Positions 26,049 to 38,081 of a stretch of 64,000 nucleotides of DNA are shown one piece after another. The position numbers and the translations under genes are program-made. The notes beneath the pieces are model-generated. The model worked only from the letters and a program-made list of their open reading frames with translations, ran no database searches and had not been told where the DNA came from. Source of the DNA: Auanema rhodensis (lineage: Eukaryota > Nematoda > Chromadorea > Rhabditida > Rhabditidae); the NCBI GenBank assembly GCA_964057225.1, contig OZ059896.1, positions 620,001 through 684,000 on the forward strand, read 5' to 3'. Position 1 is the stretch's first letter; every line of letters starts with the position of its first letter.

Positions 26049-27632
26049 CCATGAACCAATATCAATAAAAATTTGTTTTTAGACTAACATGTACATGGGA
26101 AATCTAATTTTGAAAACCGCATCTCTTTATCTTTCACGTGAAGCGAGTTACGTACCAAGTGCACATCACGTGTACATTTACTTAGCATAAATTAAAGTTC
26201 ACGTAAATTTCAAAGTCATGGTTACCATGAACCAATATCAATAAAAATTTGTTTTTAGACTAACATGTACATGAGGAATTTAATTTTGAAAACCGCATCT
26301 CTTTATCTTTCACGTGAAGCGAGTTACATACCAAGTGCACATCACGTGTACATTTAATTAGCATAAATTAAAGTTCACGTAAATTTCAAAGTCATGGTTA
26401 CCATGAACCAATATCAATAAAAATTTGTTTTTAGACTAATATGGACATGGGGAATCTAATTTTGAAAACCGCATCTCTTTATCTTTCACGTGAAGCGAGT
26501 TACATACCAAGTGCACATCACGTGTACATTTAATTAGCATAAATTAAAATTCACGTAAATTTCAAAGTCATGGTTACCATGAACCAATATCAATAAAAAT
26601 TTGTTTTTAGACTAACATGTACATGGGAAATCTAATTTTGAAAACCGCATCTCTTTATCTTTCACGTGAAGCGAGTTACATACCAAGTGCACATCACGTG
26701 TACATTTAATTAGCATAAATTAAAGTTCACGTAAATTTCAAAGTCATGGTTACCATGAACCAATATCAATAAAAATTTGTTTTTAGACTAATATGGACAT
26801 GGGAAATCTAATTTTGAAAACCGCATCTCTTTATCTTTTACGTGAAGCGAGTTACATACCAAGTGCACATCACGTGTACATTTAATTAGCATAAATTAAA
26901 GTTCACGTAAATTTCAAAGTCATGGTTACCATGAACCAATATCAATAAAAATTTGTTTTTAGACTAATATGGACATGGGGAATCTAATTTTGAAAACCGC
27001 ATCTCTTTATCTTTCACGTGAAGCGAGTTACATACCAAGTGCACATCACGTGTACATTTAATTAGCATAAATTAAAATTCACGTAAATTTCAAAGTCATG
27101 GTTACCATGAACCAATATCAATAAAAATGTGTTTTTAGACTCATATGGACATGGGGAATCTAATTTTGAAAACCGCATCTCTTTATCATTCACGTGAAGC
27201 GAGTTACATACCAAGTTCACATCACGTGTACATTTAATTAGCATTAATTAAAGTTCACGTAAATTTCAAAGTCATGGTTACCATGCACCAATATCAATAA
27301 AAATTTGTTTTTAGACTAATATGGACATGGGGAATCTAATTTTAAAAACCGCATCTCTTTATCTTTCACGTGAAGCGAGTTACATACCAAGTGCACATCA
27401 CGTGTACATTTAATTAGCATAAATTAAAGTTCACGTAAATTTCAAAGTCATGGTTACCATGAACCAATATCAATAAAAATTTGTTTTTAGACTAACATGT
27501 ACATGGGAAATCTAATTTTGAAAACCGCATCTCTTTATCTTTCACGTGAAGCGAGTTACGTACCAAGTGCACATCACGTGTACATTTACTTAGCATAAAT
27601 TAAAGTTCACGTAAATTTCAAAGTCATGGTTA
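26049..27632. repeat. 8-monomer unit, copy 2 plus the first monomer of a third
   Basis: Copy 2 covers 26049-27456 and the monomer at 27457 starts a third round, after which the order changes. The first monomer here and at 27457 has TTTACTTAGC, which the corresponding monomer of copy 1 (24641) lacks. The third start was therefore copied from copy 2 and not from copy 1. Confidence 0.9.
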
Positions 27633-29744
27633 CCATGAACCAATATCAATAAAAATTTGTTTTTAGACTAATATGGACATGGGGAATCTAATTTTGAAAA
27701 CCGCATCTTTTTATCTTTCACGTGAAGCGAGTTACATACCAAGTGCACATCACGTGTACATTTAATTAGCATAAATTAATGTTCACGTAAATTTCAAAGT
27801 CATGGTTACCATGAACCAATATCAATAAAAATTTGTTTTTAGACTAACATGTACATGAGGAATCTAATTTTGAAAACCGCATCTCTTTATCTTTCACGTG
27901 AAGCGAGTTACATACCAAGTGCACATCACGTGTACATTTAATTAGCATAAATTAAAGTTCACGTAAATTTCAAAGTCATGGTTACCATGAACCAATATCA
28001 ATAAAAATTTGTTTTTAGACTAATATGGACATGGGGAATCTAATTTTGAAAACCGCATCTCTTTATCTTTCACGTGAAGCGAGTTACATACCAAGTGCAC
28101 ATCACGTGTACATTTATTTAGCATAAATTAAAGTTCACGTAAATTTCAAAGTCATGGTTATCATGAACCAATATCAATAAAAATTTGTTTTTAGACTAAT
28201 ATGGACATGGGAAATCTAATTTTGAAAACCGCATCTCTTTATCTTTTACGTGAAGCGAGTTACATACCAAGTGCACATCACGTGTACATTTAATTAGCAT
28301 AAATTAAAGTTCACGTAAATTTCAAAGTCATGGTTACCAAGCACCAATATCAATAAAAATTTGTTTTTAGACTAATATGGACATGGGGAATCTAATTTTG
28401 AAAACCGCATCTCTTTATCTTTCACGTGAAGCGAGTTACATACCAAGTGCACATCACGTGTACATTTAATTAGCATAAATTAAAGTTCACGTAAATTTCA
28501 AAGTCATGGTTACCATGAACCAATATCAATAAAAATTTGTTTTTAGACTAATATGGACATGGGGAATCTAATTTTGAAAACCGCATCTCTTTATCTTTCA
28601 CGTGAAGCGAGTTACATACCAAGTGCACATCACGTGTACATTTAATTAGCATAAATTAATGTTCACGTAAATTTCAAAGTCATGGTTACCATGAACCAAT
28701 ATCAATAAAAATTTGTTTTTAGACTAATATGGACATGGGGAATCTAATTTTAAAAACCGCATCTCTTTATCTTTCACGTGAAGCGAGTTACATACCAAGT
28801 GCACATCACGTGTACATTTAATTAGCATAAATTAAAGTTCACGTAAATTTCAAAGTCATGGTTACCAAGCACCAATATCAATAAAAATTTGTTTTTAGAC
28901 TAATATGGACATGGGAAATCTAATTTTGAAAACCGCATCTCTTTATCTTTTACGTGAAGCGAGTTACATACCAAGTGCACATCACGTGTACATTTAATTA
29001 GCATAAATTAAAGTTCACGTAAATTTCAAAGTCATGGTTACCATGAACCAATATCAATAAAAATTTGTTTTTAGACTAATATGGACATGGGGAATCTAAT
29101 TTTGAAAACCGCATCTCTTTATCTTTCACGTGAAGCGAGTTACATACCAAGTGCACATCACGTGTACATTTAATTAGCATAAATTAAAGTTCACGTAAAT
29201 TTCAAAGTCATGGTTATCATGAACCAATATCAATAAAAATTTGTTTTTAGACTAATATGGACATGGGAAATCTAATTTTGAAAACCGCATCTCTTTATCT
29301 TTTACGTGAAGCGAGTTACATACCAAGTGCACATCACGTGTACATTTAATTAGCATAAATTAAAGTTCACGTAAATTTCAAAGTCATGGTTACCAAGCAC
29401 CAATATCAATAAAAATTTGTTTTTAGACTAATATGGACATGGGGAATCTAATTTTGAAAACCGCATCTCTTTATCTTTCACGTGAAGCGAGTTACATACC
29501 AAGTGCACATCACGTGTACATTTAATTAGCATAAATTAAAGTTCACGTAAATTTCAAAGTCATGGTTACCATGAACCAATATCAATAAAAATTTGTTTTT
29601 AGACTAATATGGACATGGGGAATCTAATTTTGAAAACCGCATCTTTTTATATTTCACGTGAAACGAGTTACATACCAAGTGCACATCACGTGTACATTTA
29701 ATTAGCATAAATTAAAGTTCACGTAAATTTCAAAGTCATGGTTA
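27633..29744. repeat. Transition zone where CCAAGCACC monomers first appear
   Basis: Twelve monomers. The type starting CCAAGCACC first appears at 28337 and stays common to the end of the window, while it is absent before. A linked pair, TCATGAACC/GGGAAATC/CTTTTACG followed by CCAAGCACC, occurs at 28161 and 29217 and six more times downstream. The monomer at 27809 is the intact relative of the later 141-bp units (ACTAACATGTAC with GAGGAATC). Confidence 0.85.
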
Positions 29745-29919
29745 CCATGAACCAATATCAATAAAAATTTGTTTTTAGACTAATATGGACATGGGGAATC
29801 TAATTTTGAGAACCGCATCTCTTTATCTTTCACGTGAAGCGAGTTACATACCAAGTGCACATTACCTGTACATTTAATTAGCATAATTAAAGTTCACGTA
29901 AATTTCAAAGTCATGGGTA
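29745..29919. repeat. First member of the 175-bp monomer subfamily
   Basis: This monomer carries four linked changes: CATTACCTGT replaces CATCACGTGT (two substitutions), one A is missing in GCATAATTAAAG, and GGTTACC becomes GGGTACC. Full or near-full members start at 29745, 30624, 32911, 33966, 35338, 36886, 41215, 44029, 45436, 47899, 48250, 50537, 50888, 60390, 61445 and 63028. The copies at 52471 and 58630 are recombinants. None lies before 29745. Confidence 0.9.
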
Positions 29920-32900
29920 CCATGAACCAATATCAATAAAAATTTGTTTTTAGACTAATATGGACATGGGGAATCTAATTTTGAAAACCGCATCTCTTTA
30001 TCTTTCACGTGAAGCGAGTTACATACCAAGTGCACATCACGTGTACATTTAATTAGCATAAATTAAAGTTCACGTAAATTTCAAAGTCATGGTTACCATG
30101 AACCAATATCAATAAAAATTTGTTTTTAGACTAATATGGACATGGGGAATCTAATTTTGAAAACCGCATCTCTTTATCATTCACGTGAAGCGAGTTACAT
30201 ACCAAGTGCACATCACGTGTACATTTAATTAGCATAAATTAAAGTTCACGTAAATTTCAAAGTCATGGTTACCATGCACCAATATCAATAAACATTTGTT
30301 TTTAGACTAATATGGACATGGGGAATCTAATTTTGAAAACCGCATCTCTTTATCTTTTACGTGAAGCGAGTTACATACCAAGTGCACATCACGTGTACAT
30401 TTAATTAGCATAAATTAAAGTTCACGTAAATTTCAAAGTCATGGTTACCAAGCACCAATATCAATAAAAATTTGTTTTTAGACTAATATGGACATGGGAA
30501 ATCTAATTTTGAAAACCGCATCTCTTTATCTTTTACGTGAAGCGAGTTACATACCAAGTGCACATCACGTGTACATTTAATTAGCATAAATTAAAGTTCA
30601 CGTAAATTTCAAAGTCATGGTTACCAAGCACCAATATCAATAAAAATTTGTTTTTAGACTAATATGGACATGGGGAATCTAATTTTGAAAACCGCATCTC
30701 TTTATCTTTCACGTGAAGCGAGTTACATACCAAGTGCACATTACCTGTACATTTAATTAGCATAATTAAAGTTCACGTAAATTTCAAAGTCATGGGTACC
30801 ATGAACCAATATCAATAAAAATGTGTTTTTAGACTAATATGGACATGGGGAATCTAATTTTGAAAACCGCATCTCTTTATATTTCACGTGAAACGAGTTA
30901 CATACCAAGTGCACATCACGTGTACATTTAATTAGCATAAATTAAAGTTCACGTAAATTTCAAAGTCATGGTTACCATGAACCAATATCAATAAAAATTT
31001 GTTTTTAGACTAATATGGACATGGGGAATCTAATTTTGAAAACCGCATCTCTTTATCTTTCACGTGAAGCGAGTTACATACCAAGTGCACATCACGTGTA
31101 CATTTAATTAGCATAAATTAAAGTTCACGTAAATTTCAAAGTCATGGTTACCATGAACCAATATCAATAAAAATTTGTTTCTAGACTAATATGGACATGG
31201 GGAATCTAATTTTGAAAACCGCATCTCTTTATCATTCACGTGAAGCGAGTTACATACCAAGTGCACATCACGTGTACATTTAATTAGCATAAATTAAAGT
31301 TCACGTAAATTTCAAAGTCATGGTTACCATGCACCAATATCAATAAACATTTGTTTTTAGACTAATATGGACATGAGGAATCTACTTTTGAAAACCGCAT
31401 CTCTTTATCTTTCACGTGAAGCGAGTTACATACCAAGTGCACATGACGTGTACATTTAATTAGCATAAATTAAAGTTCACGTAAATTTCAAAGTCATGGT
31501 TACCAAGCACCAATATCAATAAAAATTTGTTTTTAGACTAATATGGACATGGGGAATCTAATTTTGAAAACCGCATCTCTTTATCTTTCACGTGAAGCGA
31601 GTTACATACCAAGTGCACATCACGTGTACATTTAATTAGCATAAATTAAAGTTCACGTAAATTTCAAAGTCATGGTTACCATGAACCAATATCAATAAAA
31701 ATTTGTTTTTAGACTAATATGGACATGGGGAATCTAATTTTGAAAACCGCATCTCTTTATCTTTCACGTGAAACGAGTTACATACCAAGTGCACATCACG
31801 TGTACATTTAATTAGCATAAATTAAAGTTCACGTAAATTTCAAAGTCATGGTTACCATGAACCAATATCAATAAAAATTTGTTTTTAGACTAATATGGAC
31901 ATGGGGAATCTAATTTTGAAAACCGCATCTCTTTATCTTTTACGTGAAGCGAGTTACATACCAAGTGCACATCACGTGTACATTTAATTAGCATAAATTA
32001 AAGTTCACGTAAATTTCAAAGTCATGGTTACCAAGCACCAATATCAATAAAAATTTGTTTTTAGACTAATATGGACATGGGGAATCTAATTTTGAAAACC
32101 GCATCTCTTTATCTTTCACGTGAAGCGAGTTACATACCAAGTGCACATCACGTGTACATTTAATTAGCATAAATTAAAGTTCACGTAAATTTCAAAGTCA
32201 TGGTTACCAAGCACCAATATCAATAAAAATTTGTTTTTAGACTAATATGGACATGGGGAATCTAATTTTGAAAACCGCATCTCTTTATCTTTCACGTGAA
32301 GCGAGTTACATACCAAGTGCACATCACGTGTACATTTAATTAGCATAAATTAAAGTTCACGTAAATTTCAAAGTCATGGTTACCATGAACCAATATCAAT
32401 AAAAATTTGTTTTTAGACTAATATGGACATGGGGAATCTAATTTTGAAAACCGCATCTCTTTATCTTTCACGTGAAACGAGTTACATACCAAGTGCACAT
32501 CACGTGTACATTTAATTAGCATAAATTAAAGTTCACGTAAATTTCAAAGTCATGGTTACCATGAACCAATATCAATAAAAATTTGTTTTTAGACTAATAT
32601 GGACATGGGGAATCTAATTTTGAAAACCGCAACTCTTTATCTTTTACGTGAAGCGAGTTACATACCAAGTGCACATCACGTGTACATTTAATTAGCATAA
32701 ATTAAAGTTCACGTAAATTTCAAAGTCATGGTTACCAAGCACCAATATCAATAAAAATTTGTTTTTAGACTAATATGGACATGGGGAATCTAATTTTGAA
32801 AACCGCATCTCTTTATCTTTCACGTGAAGCGAGTTACATACCAAGTGCACATCACGTGTACATTTAATTAGCATAAATTAAAGTTCACGTAAATTTCAAA

Positions 32901-34316
32901 GTCATGGTTACCATGAACCAATATCAATAAAAATTTGTTTTTAGACTAATATGGACATGGGGAATCTAATTTTGAAAACCGCATCTCTTTATCTTTCACG
33001 TGAAGCGAGTTACATACCAAGTGCACATTACCTGTACATTTAATTAGCATAATTAAAGTTCACGTAAATTTCAAAGTCATGGGTACCATGAACCAATATC
33101 AATAAAAATTTGTTTTTAGACTAATATGGACATGGGGAATCTAATTTTGAAAACCGCATCTCTTTATCTTTCACGTGAAGCGAGTTACATACCAAGTGCA
33201 CATCACGTGTACATTTAATTAGCATAAATTAAAGTTCACGTAAATTTCAAAGTCATGGTTACCATGAACCAATATCAATAAAAATTTGTTTTAAGACTAA
33301 TATGGACATGGGGAATCTAATTTTGAAAACCGCATCTCTTTATCATTCACGTGAAGCGAGTTACATACCAAGTGCACATCACGTGTACATTTAATTAGCA
33401 TAAATTAAAGTTCACGTAAATTTCAAAGTCATGGTTACCATGCACCAATATCAATAAACATTTGTTTTTAGACTAATATGGACATGAGGAATCTACTTTT
33501 GAAAACCGCATCTCTTTATCTTTCACGTGAAGCGAGTTACATACCAAGTGCACATGACGTGTACATTTAATTAGCATAAATTAAAGTTCACGTAAATTTC
33601 AAAGTCATGGTTACCATGAACCAATATCAATAAACATTTGTTTTTAGACTAATATGGACATGGGGAATCTAATTTTGAAAACCGCATCTCTTTATCATTC
33701 ACGTGAAGCGAGTTACATACCAAGTGCACATCACGTGTACATTTAATTAGCATAAATTAAAGTTCACGTAAATTTCAAAGTCATGGTTACCATGAACCAA
33801 TATCAATAAACATTTGTTTTTAGACTAATATGGACATGGGGAATCTAATTTTGAAAACCGCATCTCTTTATCTTTCACGTGAAGCGAGTTACATACCAAG
33901 TGCACATCACGTGTACATTTAATTAGCATAAATTAAAGTTCACGTAAATTTCAAAGTCATGGTTACCATGAACCAATATCAATAAAAATTTGTTTTTAGA
34001 CTGATATGGACATGGGGAATCTAATTTTGAAAACCGCATCTCTTTATCTTTCACGTGAAGCGAGTTACATACCAAGTGCACATTACCTGTACATTTAATT
34101 AGCATAATTAAAGTTCACGTAAAATTCAAAGTCATGGGTACCATGAACCAATATCAATAAAAATTTGTTTTTAGACTAATATGGACATGGGGAATCTAAT
34201 TTTGAAAACCGCATCTCTTTATCTTTCACGTGAAGCGAGTTACATACCAAGTGCACATCACGTGTACATTTAATTAGCATAAATTAAAGTTCACGTAAAT
34301 TTCAAAGTCATGGTTA
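29920..34316. repeat. Right-hand type monomers with five 175-bp members in and around it
   Basis: This is a mixture of plain GAACC units, CCAAGCACC units, AAACATTTG/GAGGAATCTACTTTTG/CATGACG units (31330, 33443), CATTCACG units and 175-bp units (30624, 32911, 33966). Most of these types are the parts from which the later 9-monomer and 15/16-monomer units are built. Confidence 0.82.
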
Positions 34317-34668
34317 CCATGAACCAATATCAATAAAAATTTGTTTTTAGACTAACATGTACATGGGAAATCTAATTTTGAAAACCGCATCTCTTTATCT
34401 TTCATGTGAAGCGAGTTACGTACCAAGTGCACATCACGTGTACATTTAATTAGCATAAATTAAAGTTCACGTAAATTTCAAAGTCATGGTTACCATGAAC
34501 CAATATCAATAAAAATTTGTTTTTAGACTAATATGGACATGGGGAATCTAATTTTGAAAACCGCATCTCTTTATCTTTCACGTGAAGCGAGTTACATACC
34601 AAGTGCACATCACGTGTACATTTAATTAGCATAAATTAATGTTCACGTAAATTTCAAAGTCATGGTTA
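34317..34668. repeat. Two monomers leading into the first truncated unit
   Basis: The 34317 monomer has ACTAACATGTAC, GGGAAATC and TACGTACC, with CATGTG in place of CACGTG. The next is plain and ends AATTAATGTTC. The same pair stands at 27457 and 27633, just before the intact ACTAACATGTAC/GAGGAATC monomer at 27809. Confidence 0.85.
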
Positions 34669-34809
34669 CCATGAACCAATATCAATAAAAATTTGTTTTT
34701 AGACTAACATGTACATGAGGAATTGAAGCGAGTTACATACCAAGTGCACATCACGTGTACATTTAATTAGCATAAATTAAAGTTCACGTAAATTTCAAAG
34801 TCATGGTTA
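34669..34809. repeat. Truncated 141-bp monomer, copy 1
   Basis: After GACATGAGGAAT the sequence jumps to TGAAGCGAG, removing 35 bp that correspond to monomer positions 56-90. The lost part holds the CCGC core and the left part of the TTCACGTGAA palindrome. At most one shared base is seen at the junction. The monomer otherwise belongs to the ACTAACATGTAC type. Confidence 0.95.
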
Positions 34810-36040
34810 CCATGCACCAATATCAATCAAAATTTGTTTTTAGACTAATATGGACATGGGGAATCTAATTTTGAAAACCGCATCTCTTTATCTTTCACGT
34901 GAAGCGAGTTACATACCAAGTGCACATCACGTGTACATTTAATTAGCATAAATTAAAGTTCACGTAAATTTCAAAGTCATGGTTATCATGAACCAATATC
35001 AATAAAAATTTGTTTTTAGACTAATATGGACATGGGAAATCTAATTTTGAAAACCGCATCTCTTTATCTTTTACGTGAAGCGAGTTACATACCAAGTGCA
35101 CATCACGTGTACATTTAATTAGCATAAATTAAAGTTCACGTAAATTTCAAAGTCATGGTTACCAAGCACCAATATCAATAAAAATTTGTTTTTAGACTAA
35201 TATGGACATGGGGAATCTAATTTTGAAAACCGCATCTCTTTATATTTCACGTGAAACGAGTTACATACCAAGTGCACATCACGTGTACATTTAATTAGCA
35301 TAAATTAAAGTTCACGTAAATTTCAAAGTCATGGTTACCATGAACCAATATCAATAAAAATTTGTTTTTAGACTAATATGGACATGGGGAATCTAATTTT
35401 GAAAACCGCATCTCTTTATCTTTCACGTGAAGCGAGTTACATACCAAGTGCACATTACCTGTACATTTAATTAGCATAATTAAAGTTCACGTAAATTTCA
35501 AAGTCATGGGTACCATGAACCAATATCAATAAAAATTTGTTTTTAGACTAATATGGACATGGGGAATCTAATTTTGAAAACCGCATCTCTTTATCTTTCA
35601 CGTGAAGCGAGTTACATACCAAGTGCACATCACGTGTACATTTAATTAGCATAAATTAAAGTTCACGTAAATTTCAAAGTCATGGTTACCATGAACCAAT
35701 ATCAATAAAAATTTGTTTCTAGACTAATATGGACATGGGGAATCTAATTTTGAAAACCGCATCTCTTTATCATTCACGTGAAGCGAGTTACATACCAAGT
35801 GCACATCACGTGTACATTTAATTAGCATAAATTAAAGTTCACGTAAATTTCAAAGTCATGGTTACCATGCACCAATATCAATAAACATTTGTTTTTAGAC
35901 TAATATGGACATGAGGAATCTACTTTTGAAAACCGCATCTCTTTATCTTTCACGTGAAGCGAGTTACATACCAAGTGCACATGACGTGTACATTTAATTA
36001 GCATAAATTAAAGTTCACGTAAATTTCAAAGTCATGGTTA
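34669..36040. repeat. Nine-monomer unit with truncated monomer, copy 1 (first eight monomers)
   Basis: Order: 141-bp monomer; CAATCAAAA; TCATGAACC/GGGAAATC/CTTTTACG; CCAAGCACC with ATATTTCACGTGAAACG; 175-bp monomer; plain; TTTCTAGAC with CATTCACG; AAACATTTG with CTACTTTTG and CATGACG. This order recurs 1,548 bp later. The ninth monomer (36041) is a hybrid: its CCAAGCACC start resembles 37589 and its AATTAATG end resembles the 34493 monomer, marking the exchange junction. Confidence 0.9.
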
Positions 36041-36216
36041 CCAAGCACCAATATCAATAAAAATTTGTTTTTAGACTAATATGGACATGGGGAATCTACT
36101 TTTGAAAACCGCATCTCTTTATCTTTCACGTGAAGCGAGTTACATACCAAGTGCACATGACGTGTACATTTAATTAGCATAAATTAATGTTCACGTAAAT
36201 TTCAAAGTCATGGTTA

Positions 36217-36357
36217 CCATGAACCAATATCAATAAAAATTTGTTTTTAGACTAACATGTACATGAGGAATTGAAGCGAGTTACATACCAAGTGCACATC
36301 ACGTGTACATTTAATTAGCATAAATTAAAGTTCACGTAAATTTCAAAGTCATGGTTA
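36217..36357. repeat. Truncated 141-bp monomer, copy 2
   Basis: It has the same 35-bp deletion endpoints as the copy at 34669, lies 1,548 bp downstream of it and heads the second nine-monomer unit. Confidence 0.95.
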
Positions 36358-37588
36358 CCATGCACCAATATCAATCAAAATTTGTTTTTAGACTAATATG
36401 GACATGGGGAATCTAATTTTGAAAACCGCATCTCTTTATCTTTCACGTGAAGCGAGTTACATACCAAGTGCACATCACGTGTACATTTAATTAGCATAAA
36501 TTAAAGTTCACGTAAATTTCAAAGTCATGGTTATCATGAACCAATATCAATAAAAATTTGTTTTTAGACTAATATGGACATGGGAAATCTAATTTTGAAA
36601 ACCGCATCTCTTTATCTTTTACGTGAAGCGAGTTACATACCAAGTGCACATCACGTGTACATTTAATTAGCATAAATTAAAGTTCACGTAAATTTCAAAG
36701 TCATGGTTACCAAGCACCAATATCAATAAAAATTTGTTTTTAGACTAATATGGACATGGGGAATCTAATTTTGAAAACCGCATCTCTTTATATTTCACGT
36801 GAAACGAGTTACATACCAAGTGCACATCACGTGTACATTTAATTAGCATAAATTAAAGTTCACGTAAATTTCAAAGTCATGGTTACCATGAACCAATATC
36901 AATAAAAATTTGTTTTTAGACTAATATGGACATGGGGAATCTAATTTTGAAAACCGCATCTCTTTATCTTTCACGTGAAGCGAGTTACATACCAAGTGCA
37001 CATTACCTGTACATTTAATTAGCATAATTAAAGTTCACGTAAATTTCAAAGTCATGGGTACCATGAACCAATATCAATAAAAATTTGTTTTTAGACTAAT
37101 ATGGACATGGGGAATCTAATTTTGAAAACCGCATCTCTTTATCTTTCACGTGAAGCGAGTTACATACCAAGTGCACATCACGTGTACATTTAATTAGCAT
37201 AAATTAAAGTTCACGTAAATTTCAAAGTCATGGTTACCATGAACCAATATCAATAAAAATTTGTTTCTAGACTAATATGGACATGGGGAATCTAATTTTG
37301 AAAACCGCATCTCTTTATCATTCACGTGAAGCGAGTTACATACCAAGTGCACATCACGTGTACATTTAATTAGCATAAATTAAAGTTCACGTAAATTTCA
37401 AAGTCATGGTTACCATGCACCAATATCAATAAACATTTGTTTTTAGACTAATATGGACATGAGGAATCTACTTTTGAAAACCGCATCTCTTTATCTTTCA
37501 CGTGAAGCGAGTTACATACCAAGTGCACATGACGTGTACATTTAATTAGCATAAATTAAAGTTCACGTAAATTTCAAAGTCATGGTTA
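36217..37588. repeat. Nine-monomer unit with truncated monomer, copy 2 (first eight monomers)
   Basis: All eight monomers match 34669-36040 in order, including the 175-bp unit (36886) and TTTCTAGAC (near 37265). The ninth monomer (37589) diverges, with GGGGAATCTAATTTTG and CTTTTACG. Confidence 0.9.
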
Positions 37589-37940
37589 CCAAGCACCAAT
37601 ATCAATAAAAATTTGTTTTTAGACTAATATGGACATGGGGAATCTAATTTTGAAAACCGCATCTCTTTATCTTTTACGTGAAGCGAGTTACATACCAAGT
37701 GCACATCACGTGTACATTTAATTAGCATAAATTAAAGTTCACGTAAATTTCAAAGTCATGGTTACCAAGCACCAATATCAATAAAAATTTGTTTTTAGAC
37801 TAATATGGACATGGGGAATCTAATTTTGAAAACCGCATCTCTTTATCTTTCACGTGAAGCGAGTTACATACCAAGTGCACATCACGTGTACATTTAATTA
37901 GCATAAATTAAAGTTCACGTAAATTTCAAAGTCATGGTTA
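37589..37940. repeat. Two CCAAGCACC monomers
   Basis: Two successive CCAAGCACC units, the first with CTTTTACG, separate the second nine-monomer unit from the third truncated monomer. Confidence 0.85.
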
Positions 37941-38081
37941 CCATGAACCAATATCAATAAAAATTTGTTTTTAGACTAACATGTACATGAGGAATTGAAG
38001 CGAGTTACATACCAAGTGCACATCACGTGTACATTTAATTAGCATAAATTAAAGTTCACGTAAATTTCAAAGTCATGGTTA
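37941..38081. repeat. Truncated 141-bp monomer, copy 3
   Basis: The junction is identical to the other 141-bp units. It is followed by a hybrid monomer (38082) that joins a TCATGAACC/GGGAAATC left part to an ATATTTCACGTGAAACG right part. Two neighbouring monomers of the nine-monomer unit have thus been fused and one lost. Confidence 0.95.

Noticed and set aside
34669-34809. Site of a mobile-element excision
   Set aside because: The change is a clean internal deletion of satellite sequence with no footprint, target-site duplication or foreign bases.
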